64,000 nt of DNA from Nitratireductor sp. (GTDB taxonomy: Bacteria > Pseudomonadota > Alphaproteobacteria > Rhizobiales > Rhizobiaceae), in NCBI RefSeq assembly GCF_017794765.1, contig NZ_CP051236.1:2742176-2806175 (forward strand), given 5' to 3'. Every line of letters begins with the position of its first letter. Position 1 is the first letter of the stretch. Both the position numbers and the translations under genes were made by a program. The notes under the pieces are model-generated. The model did no database searches, had not been told where the DNA came from, and saw only the letters and a program-made list of their open reading frames with translations. Below, piece after piece: positions 36,207 to 44,860 of the stretch.

Positions 36207-38174
36207 ATGCATATGGATCAAACCACGGAAGCTATCGCCCACTTCATAGGACTGTTCTCCCAGGCCGTTGAGGAAGCCAGGCTGCGACTGGACTATGAAG
36301 ACTTCAAGGCGTTGCCCGACACCACTCTTGAGCCAAACGAACTTCTCAATGTGAAGATTAACATTGTCAGCCCTTACGCCCTTGAAGGCTTCTCCCCACA
36401 GATCGAATACACTCCACCGCCAACCGATGGATTTGACGCTCATGTCATTGTCCATGTGCGTTACAATCCAATCCCCTTCCAGCTCGGCGGCCAAAGCGCT
36501 GGTCCTGTTCCGACAGTTGGCGGCACACCCTCCTCGGCAGGCGACACGGAGTTCTTTGCCGAATACCAGCCGCCCGGCTCCCTCGCGTTTTATCTCAAGC
36601 AGCAGGCGTATCTGGAGGACAATGATTATCTGAGCATAGGAAATCACGGACTACGCCTCACCCCTGTCGCTGACGCTGACGCGGCACTCGCAAACCTCAT
36701 CGAGGCAGCCTCGCCTCTACAGCCGTTTTCCGATCTTGAGGAGCCCGGCTCCGCGGCGGAGATCGGCGACTTCATAATCCATGCTCCCGACCTCGCCGAT
36801 GCGTTCATCAGCACACTTGGCGAAGGTGACGGTGTGATTGTTCTGCGGGGCGAATCTCTCGAAGGCAGCTTTCTGAACGGTGAGGAAGTCGAGGAACTAC
36901 CTGACTTGGAAGCGCATCTCCCAAAGAAAATCACGGGAAATGAAGACGCGGACCCGGTCGAGACCGATTTCTCAACGCAATCGACAATGCATGTAGAGGC
37001 GGGAGCGAACGTCCTGGTCAATGAAGCGACCCTCGTGAACGACTGGTACGGAGCTCCCGTACTCGCGGTAGCCGGCGACTATGTCCATTTCAACGCGATC
37101 AGCCAGTTGAACGTATGGAGCGATAACGACACGACGAGCGCGGCGCTCAACGGCTGGAAATCGCTGATCGAAACGCCAACCAAAGCTTTCAACACGGCCA
37201 CCATCCAGACGATCGACAACCCGCCTCCGGCCGGTCTCCAGAATGCAGAAGGTGCCCCTGTGTTCCCGACTCACTGGCAGGTTTCAAGAATCGACGGCGA
37301 CCTGATGCTGACCAACTGGATCAAGCAGGTTAGCTTCGTGGAAGACAACGACATAACCATAATGTCGGTTTCCGGTGGCGGAACGGAGATCATTCTCGGC
37401 AACAACACCGTCATCAACGCATCGTCGCTTGCCGAACTGGGCAATTATTATGACCTCATCATCGTCGGCGGCAATGTCTACCACGCGAACATCATAAGCC
37501 AGACAAACATCCTTCTGGACGACGATGTCGTGGGAACGGTCGGCGACTTTCAGACCGCTGGTTCTGCCTCGTTGTCGACTAGCGGAAATCTCCTCTGGAA
37601 CGAGGCTTCCATCACCCAGTATGGCACAATGTCGTTCGATGCGATGCCCCCGTCCTACATGGAAGCATTGAACCAGTTGGCCGGTGGGGCAGGCCCTGCC
37701 CCGCAATCGCTTCTTTCGTCAGTGGATTTTGCCGGAGTGCCAGCCATTCGGGTTCTCTACATTTCCGGCGACGTGGTCGATCTACAATATGTCAGCCAGA
37801 CCAATGTGCTGGGTGATGCAGACCAGGTCGCGCTTGCAAAAAGCCAGAGCTCGGCGCACGCCGATGCATCATGGGAGATTTCTACCGGCTCCAACGCACT
37901 CGTCAACCAGGCGTCCATTATCGATGGGGGCGTTAACTCGACGACTTACACTGCGGGCTCTGTCTATTCGGACGAGTTGCTCATTCAGGCTGAACTGATC
38001 TCCAGCGATACCAACCTCTATACGCAGAGTGCTGACGCATTGATCAGCGAGGCCGTGGTGTTTCTGAGCGATGATCTCGTAGCGCCAGGCGAAGGAGACG
38101 CTAACCAAAATCCGTCCAATGCCTCCAACCCTGACGGTGGCACAGCGGACGTGATGCAGACAATGCTTGGATAG
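36207..38174 (+). CDS. repeat protein of the type I secretion locus, function unknown
   Basis: The 655-residue acidic protein has no signal peptide. After an N-terminal 250 residues rich in Pro and acidic stretches come about four divergent repeats. Each has a half A of G-x-N-x-L-x-N-x-A and a half B of G-[D/N]-x-x-x-x-x-x-[I/V]-S-Q-x-N. Examples are GANVLVNEA (about 266) with GDYVHFNAISQLN; GNNTVINAS (398) with GGNVYHANIISQTN; SGNLLWNEAS (459) with SGDVVDLQYVSQTN; and GSNALVNQAS (562). It ends DVMQTMLG. The start has a second ATG at codon 3. An exported partner is likely from position in the operon; I do not recognise a characterised homologue. Confidence 0.7.
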   Translation: MHMDQTTEAIAHFIGLFSQAVEEARLRLDYEDFKALPDTTLEPNELLNVKINIVSPYALEGFSPQIEYTPPPTDGFDAHVIVHVRYNPIPFQLGGQSAGPVPTVGGTPSSAGDTEFFAEYQPPGSLAFYLKQQAYLEDNDYLSIGNHGLRLTPVADADAALANLIEAASPLQPFSDLEEPGSAAEIGDFIIHAPDLADAFISTLGEGDGVIVLRGESLEGSFLNGEEVEELPDLEAHLPKKITGNEDADPVETDFSTQSTMHVEAGANVLVNEATLVNDWYGAPVLAVAGDYVHFNAISQLNVWSDNDTTSAALNGWKSLIETPTKAFNTATIQTIDNPPPAGLQNAEGAPVFPTHWQVSRIDGDLMLTNWIKQVSFVEDNDITIMSVSGGGTEIILGNNTVINASSLAELGNYYDLIIVGGNVYHANIISQTNILLDDDVVGTVGDFQTAGSASLSTSGNLLWNEASITQYGTMSFDAMPPSYMEALNQLAGGAGPAPQSLLSSVDFAGVPAIRVLYISGDVVDLQYVSQTNVLGDADQVALAKSQSSAHADASWEISTGSNALVNQASIIDGGVNSTTYTAGSVYSDELLIQAELISSDTNLYTQSADALISEAVVFLSDDLVAPGEGDANQNPSNASNPDGGTADVMQTMLG

Positions 38175-38195
38175 CAGAGAGCCGGGGGGAACAAC

Positions 38196-40322
38196 ATGCT
38201 GGACAAACCTACAAAGCGACCGGCCCATGTGAATGATGCATCGTCCTGCGCGCCAGGCATGGAAGACCAAGCGCGCAAGCAGCGTATTCTGCGCGCTGCC
38301 GATGAAGAGATTTCACGCATTTTCAGGGAAGTGGATGCGCGGGCTGCAAAGCAAAGCCCGGAAGTGGGGAAGGAAAAATCCACTGACGATTTCATCCCCG
38401 GAGATGACAACGCGTCTGGGACGCCCGAGGACAAACCGGTTGCCAGGTCAGCGTGTCCCGACGACATTCCCGCCGAGGCACCGGTTCAGCACCCCCAAAG
38501 TGCCCCCGGGCAAAGCGAAGTCCATGAAGCTCGATCAAGCGGCAAAACTGCGGAAATGGCGAACAGCAGCGGCGCCAAAGGCTCGTTTCACCGCCGGCTT
38601 GGTCCAGTAGACTTTTCAAAGAGCCTCACCGCGGGCCTGTCAGCGGTTCGCAAAAACATGCTCATGGTGCTCCTCTTCACCAATGCGAGCAACATCCTCG
38701 TCCTCGCCATCCCGATCTATCTCTTTCAGATTTCCGACCGCGTTCTGACAAGTCGCTCAACCGATACGCTCATTATGCTGACGATTGTCATCGTGGGCGC
38801 GGTGCTGCTCCAGGCCGTTTTCGACGCTATAAGAAGATTTATCCTGATGCGCACTGCGGTCGAGGTCGCGGCTCAATTGGGGGCGCCGATCTTGAGTGCG
38901 GCGGCGCGCGCTTCGCTGCACGGAACCGGACGCGAGTACCAGACCCTCGGCGACCTGCAGCAACTGCGCTCATTTCTGGTGTCAGGCACGCTGCTCGCCT
39001 TCCTCGACATCCCTTTCGCCCCGATCTTCGTGCTGGCCGTATTCCTGGTCCATCCTCATCTGGGAAGCATAGTGGTCCTGTCGGCACTCCTCCTTACCCT
39101 GGTCGCCTTCATCAACCAGCGCGCCACAGCCGCCCCGTTTGGCGAAGCGAATGTCTATCAAAGCAAAGCCAATCTGCATCTCGACTCCATGGCGCGGAAT
39201 TCGCAGATCATCAACGCTCTGGCGATGATCCCGGAAGCGGTGAAGATCTGGGGGCAGGACACGGCCGGTTCGCTGAAGGCTCAGGTCAAGGCACAGGACC
39301 GCAACATCGTTTCAGCAGCCACCTCGCGCGCCATCCGCCTTCTGACGCAGGTGGCCCTGCTTGGCTGGGGGGCATATCTCGCCATCCAGGGACACATAAC
39401 CGGTGGCATGGTGATCGCTGCCTCCATCATCGCAGGCCGAGCACTGGCGCCGATAGAAGGTTCAATCGAAGGCTGGAACCAGTTCATTCTTTCCCGGGGA
39501 GCCTACCGGCGGATCAGCACGCTGCTCCGCTCCTCTCCCCTGAATCTCGAACGGCTGGTTCTCCCGAAGCCCGAAGGCAGGCTGGATGTGGAACGGGTGC
39601 TGTATGTGCCGCAGGGCACGAAACGGGTCGTTCTCAACGGCATCAATTTCTCTCTGCGACCAGGGGACTCCCTCGCCGTGATCGGCAATTCCGGCGCAGG
39701 AAAGACGACGCTCGGCAAAATGCTCGTGGGGTCGATATTGCCCACCTCGGGCAGCGTCCGGCTGGACCTCATGGACCTGCGCAACTGGGATCAGCGGCAA
39801 TTCGGCGACAATATCGGTTATCTCCCGCAGGACGTTCAGCTCTTCCCCGGTTCGATCAAAGCCAACATTGCGCGCATGCGCGACGATGTGGAGGATCAGG
39901 AAATCTATCAGGCGGCAATTCTCGCCGATGTGCATGAGATGATCGCAACATTCCCGCAAGGTTACGAAACAATCGTGGCGGCCGACGGCTCCCCCCTGTC
40001 AGGTGGACAAAAGCAGCGTATCGCCCTCGCCCGTGCCTTCTTCGGCAATCCGCGCATGATTGTCCTCGACGAACCGAATTCGAACCTGGACAGCGCCGGC
40101 GATGCCGCTCTTGCGCGGGCGTTGAAGCATGCCAAGCAGAACCGGATCACTGCGGTCGTGATCACCCAGCGCCCGTCCCTGCTCCAGCATGTCGACAAGA
40201 TCCTGCTGATGACGAACGGAACGATTTCCATGTTCGGCCGCCGCGAGGACGTGCTGCGCGCCCTTGCAGCCCATCAGGCCGGTCAATTGCAAAATGGCCC
40301 TCTGGCCACTCAGCTTCCCTGA
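38196..40322 (+). CDS. type I secretion ABC transporter (permease-ATPase), PrtD-like
   Basis: The 708-residue exporter half-transporter has an unusual polar N-terminal extension of about 145 residues, then a membrane domain (about 150-430). The ATPase domain has Walker A GNSGAGKTT near 497, signature LSGGQKQRIALARA near 601, and Walker B with catalytic Glu in MIVLDEPNSNLD near 621. The H-loop reads VVITQRPSLL, with Gln where ABC exporters usually have His. There is no C39 peptidase domain, so no leader cleavage is expected. A GGGGG RBS precedes the ATG. It is co-transcribed with the HlyD gene 13 nt later. No TolC-type outer-membrane gene is present here. Confidence 0.92.
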   Translation: MLDKPTKRPAHVNDASSCAPGMEDQARKQRILRAADEEISRIFREVDARAAKQSPEVGKEKSTDDFIPGDDNASGTPEDKPVARSACPDDIPAEAPVQHPQSAPGQSEVHEARSSGKTAEMANSSGAKGSFHRRLGPVDFSKSLTAGLSAVRKNMLMVLLFTNASNILVLAIPIYLFQISDRVLTSRSTDTLIMLTIVIVGAVLLQAVFDAIRRFILMRTAVEVAAQLGAPILSAAARASLHGTGREYQTLGDLQQLRSFLVSGTLLAFLDIPFAPIFVLAVFLVHPHLGSIVVLSALLLTLVAFINQRATAAPFGEANVYQSKANLHLDSMARNSQIINALAMIPEAVKIWGQDTAGSLKAQVKAQDRNIVSAATSRAIRLLTQVALLGWGAYLAIQGHITGGMVIAASIIAGRALAPIEGSIEGWNQFILSRGAYRRISTLLRSSPLNLERLVLPKPEGRLDVERVLYVPQGTKRVVLNGINFSLRPGDSLAVIGNSGAGKTTLGKMLVGSILPTSGSVRLDLMDLRNWDQRQFGDNIGYLPQDVQLFPGSIKANIARMRDDVEDQEIYQAAILADVHEMIATFPQGYETIVAADGSPLSGGQKQRIALARAFFGNPRMIVLDEPNSNLDSAGDAALARALKHAKQNRITAVVITQRPSLLQHVDKILLMTNGTISMFGRREDVLRALAAHQAGQLQNGPLATQLP

Positions 40323-40335
40323 AGGCAGGCTTCCG

Positions 40336-41679
40336 ATGAGTTCCTCAGATATCGCAAAACTCCAGGACATGACATGGTACGCGGAAGTTCCGCGTTCGAT
40401 ACGCAAGCAATCCATAGCCGGGGTCGTTCTACTGATTCTTTGTTTCGGCGGTTTCGGTGTCTGGGCGAGCTTTGCCCCTTTGGCCGCGGCCGTCATCTCG
40501 CAGGGCAGTTTCGTCGCCACTGGTCAGAACAAGATCGTCCAGCATCTCGAAGGCGGCGTCATCAAGGAAATTCTTGTTTCGGAAGGTGACCATATCATCG
40601 CCGGTCAACCCTTGTTGCAGCTTGATGAGACGTCAGCTCTTGCCAATGAGCGGCAGCTTTTTCTCCGGCGCGCCCGCCTGCTGGCCATCGTCGCCCGATT
40701 GAGCGCAGAGTATCAGGAAAGGGATAATATCGACTTTCCTGACGAGCTGACGGAGCGAATGATCGATCCGGAAGTCGCTGAAATCCTCGATAGCCAAAAA
40801 CTCAACTTCGCGTCCTCAAAACGTAAATTGAACAGTGAAATTGAGCTGCTGAACAACAACATCGCCGCACTTGAAATTCGCGGCCGCGGCTACGAGGCTC
40901 AGCATCAGGCACTCACCCGCCAACTTGCGTTTCTTTCCGACGAGTTCAACGGCAAGCAAAAGCTCTATGAGCAGGGGCTGATGCGCAAACCGGAGATTTC
41001 GGCGATCAAACGGGCCATGGCCGAAGCTGAGGGACAGATCGGACGCCTTGCCGCCGAGGTGGATGAAACGCAGGCGCAGATCGCCCGGTACCGTCAGCAG
41101 GCAGCTCAAACCCTTGCAGCCTATCGACAGGCCGCCCTCGATGAGCTGCAGGCAATCGAAGCAGAGCTTGATGCGGTGCGCGAACAATCACGCGCAGCCG
41201 AAAACGTCTTGCGCCGCGCCACTATCAATGCGCCCGTTACCGGTACCGTCATAAGACTTTATTATCACACCCCGGGTGGCGTCATCGAAAGCGGCAAGAG
41301 TATCGCTGAAATCCTGCCTTCCGATGTTCCCCTGATCATCGAGACCCAGATACCGCGCACCAAGATCGACAGCGTGCGAGTAGGCCAGGAGGCCACGGTC
41401 CGACTGACCGCACTCAATCAGCGCACCACACCTGTCCTGATGGGCGAAGTCTTCTATGTTTCCGCCGACGCTCTGCGTGATCAGTCCGCTGCCGACAAGA
41501 GCGAGATCTATCTTGCGCGCGTGCGCCTGCCACCAAGCGAACTCGCACGTGTCCGGGGTTTTCTGCCGACACCGGGCATGCCAGCGGAAGTTCTGATCCA
41601 GACAACGGAACGCACCTTCTTCGAATATCTCTCGAAACCAATCATGGACAGCATGAACCGCGCCTTCCGTGAGGACTGA
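40336..41679 (+). CDS. HlyD-family membrane fusion protein of type I secretion
   Basis: The 447-residue periplasmic adaptor has one N-terminal transmembrane helix (AGVVLLILCFGGFGVWASFA, about residue 27-46). A lipoyl-type region follows (KIVQHLEGGVIKEILVSEGD), then a long coiled-coil hairpin (about 130-300) and a beta-barrel part with INAPVTGTVIRLYYHTPGGV. It ends EYLSKPIMDSMNRAFRED, typical of PrtE-like adaptors. The ATG at 40336 is used because it follows the exporter stop by 13 nt and begins the family's N-terminus. Confidence 0.93.
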   Translation: MSSSDIAKLQDMTWYAEVPRSIRKQSIAGVVLLILCFGGFGVWASFAPLAAAVISQGSFVATGQNKIVQHLEGGVIKEILVSEGDHIIAGQPLLQLDETSALANERQLFLRRARLLAIVARLSAEYQERDNIDFPDELTERMIDPEVAEILDSQKLNFASSKRKLNSEIELLNNNIAALEIRGRGYEAQHQALTRQLAFLSDEFNGKQKLYEQGLMRKPEISAIKRAMAEAEGQIGRLAAEVDETQAQIARYRQQAAQTLAAYRQAALDELQAIEAELDAVREQSRAAENVLRRATINAPVTGTVIRLYYHTPGGVIESGKSIAEILPSDVPLIIETQIPRTKIDSVRVGQEATVRLTALNQRTTPVLMGEVFYVSADALRDQSAADKSEIYLARVRLPPSELARVRGFLPTPGMPAEVLIQTTERTFFEYLSKPIMDSMNRAFRED

Positions 41680-41770
41680 ACGGCTTTTCAGTGGCAGCGT
41701 GGACGCTGGAAATCAGCAGTGCTAGCATGGCTTCATTGAGCCATCCGAGCTGAGTGCGAGAAGTCTTGCG

Positions 41771-42265
41771 ATGAAGGAAGGCAACCCGCGTTTCCGCGAC
41801 TTACTGACCCTGCTGGGACAGCTGAACTACACATGGACCAACACGGAAAGTCTTCTGATCCATCTTATCGCGGGGCTCGCCCGGGTGGACATGGAAACCG
41901 CCACGGTGATTTTCCTGACCCTCAACACCTCCAGAGCCCGTGTCGATCTGGTTGAACGCCTCGCCAAGCTCGGTCGAACTGATCCGCAGATACGTCAGGA
42001 CGTTCTAGGCGTCACACGCAGCATGATGAGTGAGGCCAGGCTTCGGAACAAGTACAATCACTGCATTTATTCCTTCGATGACGCCGGAGAGAATGTCTCG
42101 ACACTACTCATGCGGATTTCGGATTCCGGCGACCGTCTGAAGTATGGAAAGGTCGATGCAATCGATGATGCCGAAATCGCCAACATCACCACTTCCATCA
42201 ATCGTCTGATCGCCACGAACCGTGAGATCTGGGCGCTGGCGAAGAAGCATGGTTTTCCGGTCTGA
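41771..42265 (+). CDS. hypothetical protein
   Basis: The 164-residue protein is soluble and mainly helical. It starts MKEGNPRFRDLLTLLGQLNY, has a central SRARVDLVERLAKLGRTDPQ and a conserved-looking MMSEARLRNKYNHCIYSF. No signal peptide, membrane segment or familiar motif is visible. It lies 91 nt after the HlyD gene on the same strand and could be in that transcript, but there is no evidence of a functional link. Confidence 0.65.
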   Translation: MKEGNPRFRDLLTLLGQLNYTWTNTESLLIHLIAGLARVDMETATVIFLTLNTSRARVDLVERLAKLGRTDPQIRQDVLGVTRSMMSEARLRNKYNHCIYSFDDAGENVSTLLMRISDSGDRLKYGKVDAIDDAEIANITTSINRLIATNREIWALAKKHGFPV

Positions 42266-42422
42266 AGCCTTCGGCATTGTGCGTCCTCCCTGCTCTCTAA
42301 CCCGATTGGCTCTCCTCTCAGCCGGATTGATGAATTGGTAGATGCAGGCCGCTGAGGTTACGGTTTCGTCAGAACATCCGCTTTTTTGAGAAAACGGACG
42401 AAACGGGCCAAAATCTCCGAAA

Positions 42423-43223
42423 ATGTCGCTGAACCATCTCAAACAGGGCCTCAAACAAGCGCATGGAACAGCGCTCCTGCCGTTTCGGGCGGCGGCGGGC
42501 CGCATACGGATGGTCGCGCATCGTTCGGTGCGCTTCTCCGGCGTCTACGCCAACTATGACGATGCCTTGAGCGCCGCCAGCCGGCGCGGTCTTGCCGGGT
42601 ACGATCATGACGCAGTCGCTGGCGTGGCTTTCGAGCAGATGTGCCGATTGATGCCGTGGGACTACCCGGTTCTGTTCTGGCTCAGTCAACTACGGCAAGA
42701 CATCCGTTCACTGCTTGATGCAGGTGGCCATATGGGCACGAAATTCCGCGCGTTCAGAAGCATTCTGCCTGAAATCGACTGCCTTGAATGGACCGTTTAC
42801 GACTTGCCTGCCATTGTCAAAGCTGGAGAAGAACGCGCGCGCGACGATGATATCTGGAGTTTGCGCTTTACGGGCAGCCTGGACGATCGCGGCCCCTACG
42901 ACCTGTTTCTCGGATCAGGCTTGTTGCAATATCTCGATCTTCCGTTGGCCGTTCTTCTGGGACGTCTGGTGGCGCTCCCAAAACATCTGCTCCTGAACAA
43001 GGTGGCACTGCGGAAGGGAAAAACCATCGTCACGCTGGAACGGATCGGGCCGGCACTGGTCCCCTACCACATCCGTAGCGAGGCCTCGTTTCTGGAAGCG
43101 ATCGAAGGGATGGGCTATCGGGTCGTTGACCGCTGGAATATTCCTTCACTTTCTCACGTCATCGACACGCACCCCGAATACGGTGCGAGCGAAAGTGCCG
43201 GTTTCTATTGCGTAAGGGACTGA
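42423..43223 (+). CDS. TIGR04325-type putative methyltransferase
   Basis: The 266-residue protein has the opening pattern FSGVYANYDDALSAASRRGLAGYDHD of the TIGR04325 (LIC12133) family, followed by SLLDAGGHMGTKFRAF in the position of an SAM-binding loop and DLFLGSGLLQYLD. The family is often found in polysaccharide or surface-glycan loci and is assumed to be SAM-dependent, but reactions are not established. No other glycan gene is adjacent here. It is followed by trkH after 129 nt. Confidence 0.75.
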   Translation: MSLNHLKQGLKQAHGTALLPFRAAAGRIRMVAHRSVRFSGVYANYDDALSAASRRGLAGYDHDAVAGVAFEQMCRLMPWDYPVLFWLSQLRQDIRSLLDAGGHMGTKFRAFRSILPEIDCLEWTVYDLPAIVKAGEERARDDDIWSLRFTGSLDDRGPYDLFLGSGLLQYLDLPLAVLLGRLVALPKHLLLNKVALRKGKTIVTLERIGPALVPYHIRSEASFLEAIEGMGYRVVDRWNIPSLSHVIDTHPEYGASESAGFYCVRD

Positions 43224-43352
43224 CCGGCATCACGCACCGGGTACCAGTACCCACAGTCATGCCGATTGCGCATGTCTGCACTTCTCCTGTGTCTCTTTCC
43301 TTGGAGCGCATTCTCCTCTACCACGGAGCCGGTTCATTTCGAGGTAGAGAAA

Positions 43353-44807
43353 GTGCAACCATCCACGATCCGGACGGCCACCTATCCAGCGGCGATTTTC
43401 GCTGTTTATGTCGCTGCTTCGATGCTTCTCCCAGCTGCAGTTGATCTCTATTACGGAAATGATGATTGGCAGATTTTCGTTGTCTGCTCGTTGGCGACGG
43501 GCGCCATCGCCCTCACAATTGCTGCAGCTACGCGTGCGCCGCTCACTCGTGGCTCCACGCAGTCGACGTTTCTGGTCGTGGTGCTGCTATGGCTAATGCT
43601 TGGCCTGGTTGGTGCCCTGCCATTCTACACGGCGTCGCTGAAACTCGACCTTGCCGAGGCCGTTTTCGAATCGGTGTCTGCCATCACCACCACAGGATCG
43701 ACCGTCATCGCCGGACTGGACACCCTGCCTCCCGGGCTGCTGCTGTGGCGCTCGATCCTGCAATGGATTGGCGGTATTGGCGTGGTCGCGCTCGGCCTTT
43801 TCCTGCTGCCGCTGCTCAAGGTGGGTGGCTTTTCCTACTTTCGGGTCGAATCATCGGACATCGAGAACCGTCCCTTTGAACGCTTCATCAGCTTTCTCAT
43901 CGCGCTTGTCGGCATCTACTGTCTTTTGACAGCGCTTTGCGCCCTTGCATATGCGGCCGCCGGCATGAGCAATTTTGATGCGGTCAACCACGCCATGACC
44001 ACCATCGCGACAGGTGGTTTTTCCACGCATGACGCATCCTTTGGCTATTTTGAAGGCAATGCCGTGTTGTGGGTGGGAACAGTCTTCATGCTGCTCGCCG
44101 CCCTGCCCTTCTCAATCCTGGTGTTGTTCTTCGCGCGTGGGCGCCTTGACGCCCTGCGTGACCCGCAGATCAGGCTTTTCCTGAGTTATGTGGCGGTGAT
44201 CGTTCTTGTTCTGGCCGTACAGCGTCGCCTTGCCAGCGGTGATCCATTCGACGACATTCTTGCGTCCACCGCTTTCAATTTCGCTTCGATCATCACCACG
44301 ACCGGCTTTGCCAGCGAAGATTATACGCTTTGGGGGCCGTTCGCAGTGACATTGGCCTTTTTTGCGACCTTTTTGGGAGGTTGTTCCGGTTCAACCTCCG
44401 GCGGCGTCAAGGCATACCGCTTCCTCATTCTGGGAGCGATGCTGCGCAACGGCCTGCGTTTGCTCATTCATCCCCATTCCGTCCAGGCCCTGCGGTATGG
44501 CAAACGCGTCGTCGACGAAGAGATGCAGCGCTCCGTGGTTCTGTTCGTGACCGGCTTTCTGATATCGTGGGTGGTGGCAACGCTTTTGCTGGCTGCAACA
44601 GGTCTTGACTTCCTGACCTCGATAACCGGTTCGCTCACCGCGTTGACCAATGTTGGTCCCGGACTGGGGACGACGATCGGCCCCGCCGGTAATTTCGTAC
44701 CGCTCAGCGATTTCGCAAAATGGGTCCTTTCCGGGACAATGCTGCTCGGCCGGCTGGAAATCCTCGCAGTTGTGGTTCTCCTGGTTCCGACATTTTGGCG
44801 CGACTGA
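43353..44807 (+). CDS. TrkH-family potassium uptake protein
   Basis: The 484-residue inner-membrane potassium translocating subunit has the repeated pore loops of the Trk/Ktr/HKT family: SAITTTGSTVIAG near 110, MTTIATGGFSTHD near 214, ASIITTTGFASEDY near 313 and SLTALTNVGPGLGT near 430. The GTG at 43353 preceded by GAGGTAGAGAAA is chosen because it gives the usual TrkH length and N-terminus; the frame opens farther upstream at 43266. TrkH normally needs the NAD-binding TrkA, which is not encoded nearby. Confidence 0.88.
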   Translation: MQPSTIRTATYPAAIFAVYVAASMLLPAAVDLYYGNDDWQIFVVCSLATGAIALTIAAATRAPLTRGSTQSTFLVVVLLWLMLGLVGALPFYTASLKLDLAEAVFESVSAITTTGSTVIAGLDTLPPGLLLWRSILQWIGGIGVVALGLFLLPLLKVGGFSYFRVESSDIENRPFERFISFLIALVGIYCLLTALCALAYAAAGMSNFDAVNHAMTTIATGGFSTHDASFGYFEGNAVLWVGTVFMLLAALPFSILVLFFARGRLDALRDPQIRLFLSYVAVIVLVLAVQRRLASGDPFDDILASTAFNFASIITTTGFASEDYTLWGPFAVTLAFFATFLGGCSGSTSGGVKAYRFLILGAMLRNGLRLLIHPHSVQALRYGKRVVDEEMQRSVVLFVTGFLISWVVATLLLAATGLDFLTSITGSLTALTNVGPGLGTTIGPAGNFVPLSDFAKWVLSGTMLLGRLEILAVVVLLVPTFWRD

Positions 44808-44860
44808 CCGGTGGCATGTTCGGTCCGCCGGGCGGTATCTCCCGCCGGGGCGGGGCGCAA

